DNA from: Hippea sp.
Lineage (GTDB): Bacteria > Campylobacterota_A > Desulfurellia > Desulfurellales > Hippeaceae
NCBI GenBank assembly: GCA_015486705.1
Contig: WFRG01000032.1
Location: 1-15,149, forward strand
DNA: 15,149 bases
Reading direction: 5' to 3'
The notes under the pieces were generated by a model, which saw nothing but the letters and a program-made list of their open reading frames with translations, was not told the DNA's origin and made no database searches. Numbering within the stretch: position 1 is the first letter of the stretch; every line of letters starts with the position of its first letter. Both the position numbers and the translations under genes were made by a program. Shown one piece after another: positions 6,695 to 13,044 of the stretch.

Positions 6695-7492
6695 CTATTC
6701 CTTAAAAAAACTTATTATTGTTTCTATTATCCCCTTTTTCCTTTCCACTATTTCCATAAAAGGAACATCCTTACCTAATATCCTTTGGGTTATGTTCTTA
6801 TAAGCCTTACCTGATGGAGAATCTGGATGTAAAATGGAGGGTTCTCCTATATTTGTATAATTAACAATGTTCCCATCTTCAGGAATAACTCCTATCAATG
6901 GTATACTCAAAACCTGTAAAACATCGTCTTTGCTCATCATATCGCCCTTTTTAACTAGCATTGGGTTTATTCTGTTTATGATTAAGCTCATATCCTTCTT
7001 CTCGTTGGCTTCCAATATTCCTATAACCCTGTCAGCATCTCTAACGGCTGAAATCTCTGGAGTCGTCACAATAATAACTTCATCGGCGGGCAACATCGCA
7101 TTCCTAAAACCACCCTCAATACCAGCTGGCGAATCCAAAATAATGTAATCAAACTCCTTTTTTAGCTCATTAGACAACTCAAGAATCTGTTCAGGTTTTA
7201 CAGCTGATTTATCCCTTGTCTGAGCTGCAGCAATCAAAAACAGATTATCTACTCGTTTGTCTTTTATTAAAGCCTGCTTAACTTTACAGACCTTTTCTAC
7301 AACATTTACAACATCGTAAACTATTCTGTTCTCAAGACCCAAAATCATATCCAAATTTCTTAGGCCAATATCCAAATCTATAGCAACAACCCTTTTACCG
7401 GCTAAAGCCAAACCCAATGCAAGATTAGCCGTAGTGGTAGATTTACCTACGCCACCTTTTCCAGATGTTATGGTCAACACTTTTCCAGACAT
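6695..7492 (-). CDS. minD: Septum site-determining ATPase MinD
   Basis: 265 residues, normal length. ParA/MinD-type ATPase that binds the membrane when ATP-bound and recruits MinC and MinE. The deviant Walker A is SGKGGVGKST (10-19) with signature Lys12 and Lys17; DLDIGLRNLD follows as the conserved DxDxGLRNLD; IILDSPAGIE is Walker B. The C-terminal VERKKGIIETIISFFKE is the amphipathic membrane-targeting helix. GGGAG stands 7 bases before the ATG. It starts 13 bases after minC. Confidence 0.97.
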   Translation of the reverse strand: MSGKVLTITSGKGGVGKSTTTANLALGLALAGKRVVAIDLDIGLRNLDMILGLENRIVYDVVNVVEKVCKVKQALIKDKRVDNLFLIAAAQTRDKSAVKPEQILELSNELKKEFDYIILDSPAGIEGGFRNAMLPADEVIIVTTPEISAVRDADRVIGILEANEKKDMSLIINRINPMLVKKGDMMSKDDVLQVLSIPLIGVIPEDGNIVNYTNIGEPSILHPDSPSGKAYKNITQRILGKDVPFMEIVERKKGIIETIISFFKE

Positions 7493-7505
7493 AATTCTAC
7501 TCCCA

Positions 7506-8186
7506 TTAAGATTTTAACCACTCATTGTAACCCATTATAACTATAACGCCATCGTCTACAAATGCAACTTCAGGCACAACATCAACACGTTTCTTTAACA
7601 AGACATTTTTTTCTGGAGACCTTGTTATATAGTCTCCAATTCTTATCTGAGGAGGATTTAAATCAAACGCAAACACAACGGCTTCGTTATTACCACCGTA
7701 GCCAGCGTGTGGAACTCCGTATAATTTTCCCAAAACAAATATATTGCCAGTGGCATAAATATATGAATTGGAATTTACATTACCAACAACAACCAAATCA
7801 CCGTTCGCCTTAATGGATTGCCCACTTCTCAAGTTTCCTCTAAAAGTAGAAACTTCCTTTTCTCCCCTTTCATTAATTAGGTGAGTTCTGCCTATCTCAA
7901 TAACAGGAACATTTGTAATTAGACCACTCTTATCCTTAACAACAATAGCATTTACAAATATATCCTTTTCTCTTAGAAAATCTATTATATCATTGGCATA
8001 CTTTTTATTAAAATCATCGAGCTTTAGCGTTATTATAGAATTTTTCATGTATTTTGAAGATACAGCTAATAAACTCTCTAATTCATAAAACGCTCTTTTT
8101 AGGTCATCACTATTTATGCTTATTTCAAACCCTAAAAAATTTTTACCCTTAATTTCCACCTGACTCATTGTCTGGTTAAATATCAT
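7506..8186 (-). CDS. minC: Septum site-determining protein MinC
   Basis: FtsZ-ring inhibitor, 226 residues. The N-terminal domain (about 1-85) is divergent; the C-terminal beta-helix (about 114-215) carries the MinD/MinC signature FRGNLRSGQ (116-123), GDLVVVGNVNSN and GKLYGVPHAGYGG. The ATG at 8186 has no Shine-Dalgarno sequence, but a promoter whose -10 box ends 7 bases before it points to this codon. The in-frame ATG at 8168 (MSQVEIKGK) is the alternative and also lacks a clear ribosome site. It heads the minCDE operon. Confidence 0.93.
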   Translation of the reverse strand: MIFNQTMSQVEIKGKNFLGFEISINSDDLKRAFYELESLLAVSSKYMKNSIITLKLDDFNKKYANDIIDFLREKDIFVNAIVVKDKSGLITNVPVIEIGRTHLINERGEKEVSTFRGNLRSGQSIKANGDLVVVGNVNSNSYIYATGNIFVLGKLYGVPHAGYGGNNEAVVFAFDLNPPQIRIGDYITRSPEKNVLLKKRVDVVPEVAFVDDGVIVIMGYNEWLKS

Positions 8187-8193
8187 ATAATTT

Positions 8194-8220
8194 GTTATAA
8201 TTCAAGCGTTAGTTTGACAA
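8194..8220 (-). promoter_or_regulatory. Promoter of minCDE
   Basis: Minus-strand TTGTCA (8220-8215) and TATAAC (8199-8194) with a short 15-base spacer. The -10 box ends 7 bases before the minC ATG, predicting a transcription start at the start codon. Its -35 box shares bases with that of the divergent yjbQ promoter. Confidence 0.5.
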
Positions 8221-8242
8221 AATAATTATTTTAACCTAAATT
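8214..8242 (+). promoter_or_regulatory. Promoter of yjbQ-apgM
   Basis: TTGACA (8214-8219), 17 bases, then TAAATT (8237-8242). Transcription would start near 8249, leaving a short leader that still holds part of the AGGTGGAGG ribosome site. Confidence 0.5.
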
Positions 8243-8260
8243 GAAAGGTGGAGGTTTTGT

Positions 8261-8650
8261 ATGATAGTTGAGCATATACAAACAAGCGTAAGAAAAGAGG
8301 CTATAGAGATCACAAGCATAGTAGCAAAGTATGTGAAGAATGTTAAGTCAGGTGTGGCAATAGTCTATGCGCCCCACACAACTGCTGGTATAACAATCAA
8401 CGAGGCATTTGACCCATCTGTAGTAGAAGATATGTTAAACGAATTAACAAGGCTCATCCCTTACTCATCCCACTACAAACACTTAGAAGGAAACGCTGAC
8501 GCACATATTCAGGCTTCAATTATTGGAAGCAGCGTAACAATACCAATAGAAAATGGAGAGTTGGCTTTGGGCAGATGGCAGGGCATATTTTTCATGGAAT
8601 TCGACGGGCCAAGAAATAGAAAATTCTTTATTAAAATAATAGAGGGTTGA
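8261..8650 (+). CDS. yjbQ: YjbQ family protein (UPF0047)
   Basis: 129 residues, the usual size of YjbQ/UPF0047 proteins. These are small trimeric beta-proteins; some show weak thiamine-phosphate synthase activity, but the natural role is unsettled. Conserved segments are APHTTAGITINE, the HYKHLEGNADAHIQAS stretch with its histidines, and LGRWQGIFFMEFDGPRNR at the C-terminus. AAGGTGGAGG precedes the ATG with normal spacing. The stop lies 2 bases before apgM, so both are in one operon. Confidence 0.92.
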   Translation: MIVEHIQTSVRKEAIEITSIVAKYVKNVKSGVAIVYAPHTTAGITINEAFDPSVVEDMLNELTRLIPYSSHYKHLEGNADAHIQASIIGSSVTIPIENGELALGRWQGIFFMEFDGPRNRKFFIKIIEG

Positions 8651-8652
8651 CG

Positions 8653-9810
8653 ATGAAGTACTTGATTCTGTTAGGTGATGGAATGGCCGATTGGCCGATT
8701 GAGGAATTGGGCGGAAAAACGCCTCTGGAATACGCAAATACACAAAATATGGACATCATTGCAAGCGGAATTAAGGGTATGGTAAAGACCGTGCCAGACG
8801 GTATGCATCCTGGAAGCGACGTTGCAAACATGGCTGTTTTGGGTTATGACCCCGTGCAGTACTACACAGGTAGGGCACCCCTTGAAGCCTTAAGCCAAGA
8901 CATACAACTCGGCACAAATGACGTTGCATACAGGTGCAACTTCGTAAACATAGAAAACGGCATAATGAAGGATTTCTCAGCAGGACATATACCATCTGAT
9001 AAGGCAAAGGAACTAATAGAGGTTTTAAACAAAAGTTTGGATTTTGAAGGAATAGAGTTCTACCCCGGTGTAAGCTATAGAAACCTGATGGTTTGGCGAG
9101 GAGGAAAGACAGATATCACCACACCGCCACACGACATATCCGACAAAGAAGTGGAGCCGTACTTGCCAAAGGATGAAGCCAGAGAAATACTAATTAGCAT
9201 AATGAACGAAGCTCAAGGAGTTTTAAAGGATAACGAAATATGGAGTGAGGCAAACGCCATCTGGCTGTGGGGTGAGGGAAAAGCCCCATCGATGCCCAAG
9301 TTCAAAGACAAATTCAACAAAGACGGTTGCATGATTAGTGCTGTAGATCTAATGATAGGGCTTGGAAAACTCACCGGTTTGCACATACCAGATATTGATG
9401 GTTTGACAGGCTTTTTAGATACAAATTTTGAAGGAAAAATCAATGCTGCATTTGATTTTTTGAAAAACGGCGGAGATTTTGTATACCTACACGTTGAAGC
9501 AACGGATGAAACTGGACACATGGGTGATGTCCAAAAAAAGATAGAAGCCATTGAGTTATTTGATAAAAAAATTGTCGGCGAGGCAATTAGGATGGCAGAC
9601 AGTTTAAACGATGAACTGAAAATAGCAGTACTACCGGATCACCCAACACCCATCAAGATAAAAACGCATACGGCTGAACCAGTGCCCTTTGCCATTTGGA
9701 CTTCAAGAAACGAAAAAAGAGCCGATAAGTATAGTGAAAAGTCATGCAAGGATGGTATTTTTATCGAAAATGGCTACATGTTTATCGAAAAGATGTTGTT
9801 CGGAGCGTAA
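8653..9810 (+). CDS. apgM: Cofactor-independent phosphoglycerate mutase, archaeal type
   Basis: Interconverts 3- and 2-phosphoglycerate in glycolysis and gluconeogenesis using two metal ions. The 385 residues belong to the ApgM branch of the alkaline phosphatase superfamily, common in archaea and in some anaerobic bacteria. Visible features are LLGDGMADWP (Asp9 metal ligand), the catalytic-serine segment HPGSDVANMAVLGYDP (Ser55), HVEATDETGHMGD, and LPDHPTP followed by THTAEPVPF. ATG 8653 gives the family's MKYLILLGDG start; a TTG six bases upstream is in frame but less likely. The gene follows yjbQ by 2 bases. Confidence 0.95.
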   Translation: MKYLILLGDGMADWPIEELGGKTPLEYANTQNMDIIASGIKGMVKTVPDGMHPGSDVANMAVLGYDPVQYYTGRAPLEALSQDIQLGTNDVAYRCNFVNIENGIMKDFSAGHIPSDKAKELIEVLNKSLDFEGIEFYPGVSYRNLMVWRGGKTDITTPPHDISDKEVEPYLPKDEAREILISIMNEAQGVLKDNEIWSEANAIWLWGEGKAPSMPKFKDKFNKDGCMISAVDLMIGLGKLTGLHIPDIDGLTGFLDTNFEGKINAAFDFLKNGGDFVYLHVEATDETGHMGDVQKKIEAIELFDKKIVGEAIRMADSLNDELKIAVLPDHPTPIKIKTHTAEPVPFAIWTSRNEKRADKYSEKSCKDGIFIENGYMFIEKMLFGA

Positions 9811-9812
9811 TT

Positions 9813-10064
9813 ATGGTTGGTCCAATCGATGTACAGAATGTCATATTGAATGCCACAGCCCAAGGTCAGCTAAACCAAAACCCTTTAGCCCAAGCTGCCC
9901 AAGCCGAAGGATTTAAGAACTTGATTGAAACAAAAGAGAAAGAGGAAAAAACAACAAAGGTTGAAAAGAGCGAAAACACACCTCACAATACAATAGAAAA
10001 GGACAAAGAGGAACAAAAAAGAAGGTCAAAACAAAAAGAAGGGCACGTAGATTTAAGAGCTTGA
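9813..10064 (+). CDS. Short charged hypothetical protein
   Basis: 83 residues. The first 38 (starting MVGPIDVQNVILNATA) are Gln/Asn/Ala-rich; the rest is dominated by Lys and Glu (for example ETKEKEEKTTKVEKSE) and is probably disordered or a charged helix. No signal peptide or membrane segment. A start beginning with xPID followed by Q- and then K/E-rich sequence resembles small proteins often found near flagellar genes in anaerobes, but that is a loose resemblance and no flagellar gene is nearby. GGAG lies 8 bases before the ATG, inside the end of apgM, and only 2 bases separate the genes, so it is cotranscribed with apgM. Confidence 0.7.
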   Translation: MVGPIDVQNVILNATAQGQLNQNPLAQAAQAEGFKNLIETKEKEEKTTKVEKSENTPHNTIEKDKEEQKRRSKQKEGHVDLRA

Positions 10065-10081
10065 ATTTAAGATTTAATTCA

Positions 10082-10540
10082 CTACTCGAGTAAAATTAAC
10101 GAGTATAAAGCACTCTCTGAAAAATCTATCTGGGTAATACTTGTTATTTCTATGCCTAATGCATCAACAGAGGGCCTTACCAAATAAGGTTTTAAACATT
10201 CACCACCTTTTTCTATAGGACATTCAGCACATAAATTACAAGAGCCTGGAAATAATGCATGAACAAAGGGATATTCTTTAAAAAGAGTTTTTTCTTTATC
10301 AAGCAAAAATTTAATAACTTCCCTTTTTTCTTTCTCAAACTCATTCATATCAATCAAAAATTTAAACACAAAAGTTTTATTATAATGTGATATCCATGCT
10401 TTGGTTTCTTCCCACGAAGGAACAAAAGGTGGGCAAGAAAGTCTTTTTCCATACATCTCACACATTTTGCATTTCCAAACAGGTCTTGGAGAGACAACAA
10501 TATCTTTTGTACTAATAATTTTCTCCCACATCAATTTCAT
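10082..10540 (-). CDS. DUF2284 predicted metal-binding protein
   Basis: 152 residues with seven cysteines in the DUF2284 arrangement: Cys24-x-x-Cys27 and Cys36 in KCKMCEMYGKRLSCPPF, then Cys101, Cys104, Cys107 and Cys115 in GSCNLCAECPIEKGGEC, followed by KPYLVRPSVDALGIE. The cysteine spacing suggests bound iron-sulfur clusters or zinc; the biochemical role is unknown. It converges on the small gene ending at 10064 with only 17 bases between them. No ribosome site is visible and the promoter -10 box lies 6 bases before the ATG. A second ATG at 10531 is possible. Confidence 0.88.
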   Translation of the reverse strand: MKLMWEKIISTKDIVVSPRPVWKCKMCEMYGKRLSCPPFVPSWEETKAWISHYNKTFVFKFLIDMNEFEKEKREVIKFLLDKEKTLFKEYPFVHALFPGSCNLCAECPIEKGGECLKPYLVRPSVDALGIEITSITQIDFSESALYSLILLE

Positions 10541-10546
10541 ATCACA

Positions 10547-10575
10547 TTTTTACAAAGTTTTTCTTTTCAATTCAA
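10547..10575 (-). promoter_or_regulatory. Promoter of the DUF2284 gene
   Basis: Minus-strand TTGAAT (10575-10570), 17 bases, TAAAAA (10552-10547). The -10 box ends 6 bases before the ATG at 10540, so transcription would begin at the start codon. Confidence 0.45.
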
Positions 10576-10583
10576 CCAAAGAA

Positions 10584-10604
10584 TTAACTAATTTCGGTAG
10601 TTAA
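10584..10604. repeat. Inverted repeat in the DUF2284/glucosaminidase divergent spacer
   Basis: TTAACTA and TAGTTAA are perfect 7-base inverted arms around a 7-base centre (ATTTCGG). It lies upstream of both divergent promoters and could be an operator. AT-rich arms make chance possible. Confidence 0.4.
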
Positions 10605-10647
10605 ATTAAACCTATCTTCATTTATTATTGTTTTGACGCCATTTTAC

Positions 10648-10675
10648 TTGACTTATGATTTTTTGGGTATATATT
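10648..10675 (+). promoter_or_regulatory. Candidate promoter of the glucosaminidase gene
   Basis: TTGACT (10648-10653), 16 bases, TATATT (10670-10675), giving a start near 10682. An overlapping alternative is TTGACG (10633-10638), 15 bases, TATGAT (10654-10659). Either supports translation from ATG 10685 rather than from the ATG at 10655. Confidence 0.45.
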
Positions 10676-10684
10676 ACAGGCGGC

Positions 10685-11593
10685 ATGAGTAAAAAAAGAC
10701 TTATTTTAAAACCTAACACACCTGATAAGACGCTGGGAATATTATTTATAGTTCTATTTGCTATAGCGTTCATTTTTGGTATAGCTTTACTCGTATTTGG
10801 GAAACAACAAGACAATCAATTCACGTACAAAAACGGTGTTATCCTATATGAAGCTAACAACGTTCGAGAGTTAAGAGAAAGAATCGCTCTATACAAATAT
10901 CTAAATAAATATCCTTTAGAAGTAGAACCTTATTTATTAAAGAGCTTACCAAAAGATTTTTCTAAACTTCCTTCGGCAGAGAGGAAAAAACTATTTATTA
11001 AAGTGCTAATCCCCATAGCAGTAACTGTAAACATGCAATTTATGCAAGAACATCAGATGTTTGAAAAGATATTAAACAAAATAAAAAATCGTGAAACTCT
11101 GAGTGATACAGAGGAGAAAATATTAGAATATGGCTACAGAAAATACAGGTGCCATACAATAAAGGACCTACTAATAAAATCTGGTGGCGTACCAGTTAGT
11201 TTACTTATTGCTCAAGCTGGCATAGAATCTGGATGGGGGAAGTCGCGTTTCGCTATATATTACAACAATATTTACGGAATCCACAAAAAACATCCAAGAC
11301 CAGGGGATATTGTTGTACATTTTAAAAGTTTGTATGATTCTACTGTGGAATACATTCTAAATTTGGATAGAAGCCCAGCCTATAAAAGATTTAGACTCGC
11401 AAGGTATAGAATGGGGGACTATTACAACCCTTACAAATTAGCAGAATATCTATCTTCATACTCAACAAGGAGATTAGAATATATAAAACTTATTAAAAAT
11501 GTCTTAACAGCAAATAATCTTACCTCTTACGATAAGAAATTTCAGTCTGTTATAATAGCTGAAGGAAATATCAAACAATTCAGCTTGGAGTAA
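10685..11593 (+). CDS. Membrane-anchored Bax-type glucosaminidase (GH73-like)
   Basis: Predicted peptidoglycan hydrolase cutting N-acetylglucosaminyl bonds, 302 residues. Basic N-terminus, one membrane helix at about 17-38 (LGILFIVLFAIAFIFGIALL), so the catalytic part is outside the cytoplasmic membrane. The middle (LPSAERKKLFIKVLIPIAVTVN, then a helix and EKILEYGYRKY) matches the Bax family. The catalytic segment is LLIAQAGIESGWGKSRFA with Glu181, followed by NNIYGIH, PRPGDIVVHFKSLYDSTVEYI and YLSSYSTRRLEYIKLIKNVL. Many family members carry W rather than IYGIH after the asparagines. ATG 10685 has AGGCGG close by; an upstream in-frame ATG (10655) lies inside promoter sequence. Confidence 0.88.
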   Translation: MSKKRLILKPNTPDKTLGILFIVLFAIAFIFGIALLVFGKQQDNQFTYKNGVILYEANNVRELRERIALYKYLNKYPLEVEPYLLKSLPKDFSKLPSAERKKLFIKVLIPIAVTVNMQFMQEHQMFEKILNKIKNRETLSDTEEKILEYGYRKYRCHTIKDLLIKSGGVPVSLLIAQAGIESGWGKSRFAIYYNNIYGIHKKHPRPGDIVVHFKSLYDSTVEYILNLDRSPAYKRFRLARYRMGDYYNPYKLAEYLSSYSTRRLEYIKLIKNVLTANNLTSYDKKFQSVIIAEGNIKQFSLE

Positions 11594-11604
11594 AGAATAA
11601 ATTC

Positions 11605-11633
11605 TTGATTTAGACCTTTTCCTCTATTAAAAT
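11605..11633 (+). promoter_or_regulatory. Promoter of the NifX-methyltransferase gene
   Basis: TTGATT (11605-11610), 17 bases, TAAAAT (11628-11633). Transcription should start near 11640, ahead of the AAAGGAG ribosome site, a conventional leader. Confidence 0.6.
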
Positions 11634-11659
11634 ATCAAACAAAAAAGGAGAAGGTGACG

Positions 11660-12610
11660 ATGAGTTCTTTCATTGCAGTCGCTACCAATACAGATGGTAA
11701 AAGCATTTGGAATGGTCACTTTGGAGTATCGCCCATTTATTCCATATTTGACGAAAACGGAAACTTTATTAAGCAAATTGAGAATCCTCACTCCAAAGAT
11801 AAACATCACGACGACCCAGACTTAATTGTAAGCTTGCTTAAAGATATAGACATTTTTATTGCCAAAAACATGGGCAGGAAATCAAGGGAGAGACTTACCA
11901 AAACATTAGGGGTTAAAAGCATATTGGTTAATGCTAAAGATATTTATGAAGCAATAAACTATTATTTGGAAGCAAAAAAGAACGTAGAAGTATTCGAGAA
12001 ATGCACAGAAGAATACGAAAACTGGTTTGATAAATATAAAGCCATCTATGAAAGCGAATTAAATATGTTAAAGGCATTAACACCAAAATTCAACAGAGCT
12101 TTAGAAATAGGTGTAGGGAGTGGTAGGTTTGCATATCCATTAGGTATTAAAGAAGGTATAGAGCCATCAGACAAGATGGCAGAAATTGCTAAACAAAGAG
12201 GCATAAAGGTTTATCCAGGATTTGCAGAAAACTTATCTTTCCAAGATGAAGAGTTTGATTTTGTATTAATCGCAGTTACTATCTGCTTTGTTAAAGATCC
12301 AATAAAAACCCTAAAAGAAGCAAATAGAATTCTAAAAAAAGATGGAAACCTCCTTGTTGCTATAGTTGATAAAAATACTAAAATAGGAAAAGAATATTTA
12401 AACAAGAAAGAAAAAGGTAAGTTTTACAAGAATGCAACATTTTTTACGACCGATGAGATTAGTAACATGTTGAAAGATGTAGGATTCGATATTATTAAAA
12501 TAAACCAAACTCTATTCGCAAACTCAATAAAGGAAATAAATGAACCTCAAGATTTCAAAGAAGGCTACGGTGAAGGAGGCTTCGTTGGTATTTTAGGTAA
12601 AAAGATATGA
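11660..12610 (+). CDS. NifX/NifB-type domain fused to a class I SAM-dependent methyltransferase
   Basis: 316 residues in two parts. Residues 1-105 resemble the dinitrogenase iron-molybdenum cofactor (NifX/NifB C-terminal) domain: IAVATNTDGKSIWNGHFGVS, a His/Asp-rich patch SKDKHHDD (45-52), then DIDIFIAKNMGRKSRERL and VKSILVNAKDIYEAI. From about 117 (EEYENWFDKYKAIYESEL) to the end is a Methyltransf_11-like Rossmann domain with motif I ALEIGVGSGRF (147-157), the acidic IEPSDKM, LPF-like NLSFQDEEFDFVLIAVTICF and a RILKKDGNLLVAIVDK strand. The methyl acceptor is unknown. GGAG lies 9 bases before ATG 11660; GTG 11654 is too close to it. The end overlaps the next gene by ATGA. Proximity to feoAB fits a metal or metallocofactor role, which is inference. 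Confidence 0.85.
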   Translation: MSSFIAVATNTDGKSIWNGHFGVSPIYSIFDENGNFIKQIENPHSKDKHHDDPDLIVSLLKDIDIFIAKNMGRKSRERLTKTLGVKSILVNAKDIYEAINYYLEAKKNVEVFEKCTEEYENWFDKYKAIYESELNMLKALTPKFNRALEIGVGSGRFAYPLGIKEGIEPSDKMAEIAKQRGIKVYPGFAENLSFQDEEFDFVLIAVTICFVKDPIKTLKEANRILKKDGNLLVAIVDKNTKIGKEYLNKKEKGKFYKNATFFTTDEISNMLKDVGFDIIKINQTLFANSIKEINEPQDFKEGYGEGGFVGILGKKI

Positions 12611-12792
12611 TAGAAGTTTTACAAAAGTCTATATCTAACACCTTTTCTATTATTGCATTGTGTTGTGTGATTATTTTACTTGTGATATTATTTGTTTCGT
12701 GGATCTACTTGCCTTTTGCTGTATTCTCAATAAAAAAAGAATTAAAGAAAATCAGGGAATTAATTGAGGAAAACAAAATTAGACTTGACTAA
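12607..12792 (+). CDS. Small single-span membrane protein
   Basis: 61 residues, not recognised. A hydrophobic segment at about 14-42 (SIIALCCVIILLVILFVSW onward) is followed by a highly charged helix (KKELKKIRELIEENKIRLD) that could form a coiled coil in the cytoplasm. It overlaps the end of the methyltransferase fusion by 4 bases (ATGA), so the pair is likely translationally coupled. Its last codons overlap the -35 box of feoA. Confidence 0.65.
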   Translation: MIEVLQKSISNTFSIIALCCVIILLVILFVSWIYLPFAVFSIKKELKKIRELIEENKIRLD

Positions 12793-12812
12793 TAATGAAA
12801 GTCGAATATAAT
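12785..12812 (+). promoter_or_regulatory. Promoter of feoAB
   Basis: TTGACT (12785-12790), 16 bases, TATAAT (12807-12812), the best promoter match in the window. The -10 box ends 7 bases (CCCCAAC) before the feoA ATG, so the transcript probably begins at the start codon. No convincing full Fur box is visible. Confidence 0.7.
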
Positions 12813-12819
12813 CCCCAAC

Positions 12820-13044
12820 ATGAAACTAATTGACGGCGAAATAGAGAAAAGCTACATAGTTGAGTCCATAGACGGCGGTTGCATAGCTAAAGACAGATTA
12901 TGGAAATTAGGTATAATCCCTGGTGTTGTAGTAAAAATAAAAAGAAAAGCCCCCTTAAAAGGTCCTTTTATGATAGAAGTAAATGGTGCAGATGTTGTTG
13001 TAGGCAGAGGTATAGCGTTAAAAATCAACATTAGGGAAATTTAA
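12820..13044 (+). CDS. feoA: Ferrous iron transport protein FeoA
   Basis: Small cytoplasmic SH3-like protein of 74 residues needed for FeoB-dependent ferrous iron uptake. Family marks are the glycine-rich middle SIDGGCIAKDRLWKLGIIPG and the end PFMIEVNGADVVVGRGIALKI. No ribosome site precedes the ATG; the promoter -10 is 7 bases upstream. The stop and the feoB start share one base (TAATG), so translation is coupled. Confidence 0.93.
   Translation: MKLIDGEIEKSYIVESIDGGCIAKDRLWKLGIIPGVVVKIKRKAPLKGPFMIEVNGADVVVGRGIALKINIREI

Noticed and set aside
8647..8652. TTG start for apgM two codons upstream
   Set aside because: It overlaps the yjbQ stop, and family members begin with the MKYLILLGDG form given by ATG 8653.
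9744..9812. A 23-residue N-terminal extension of the small gene after apgM, inside the apgM coding region
   Set aside because: It reads apgM in another frame, whereas ATG 9813 has a well-spaced GGAG site and follows the apgM stop.
10655..10684. Upstream in-frame ATG for the glucosaminidase
   Set aside because: It falls between likely promoter elements and has no ribosome site; ATG 10685 has AGGCGG and gives a normal K-rich start before the membrane helix.
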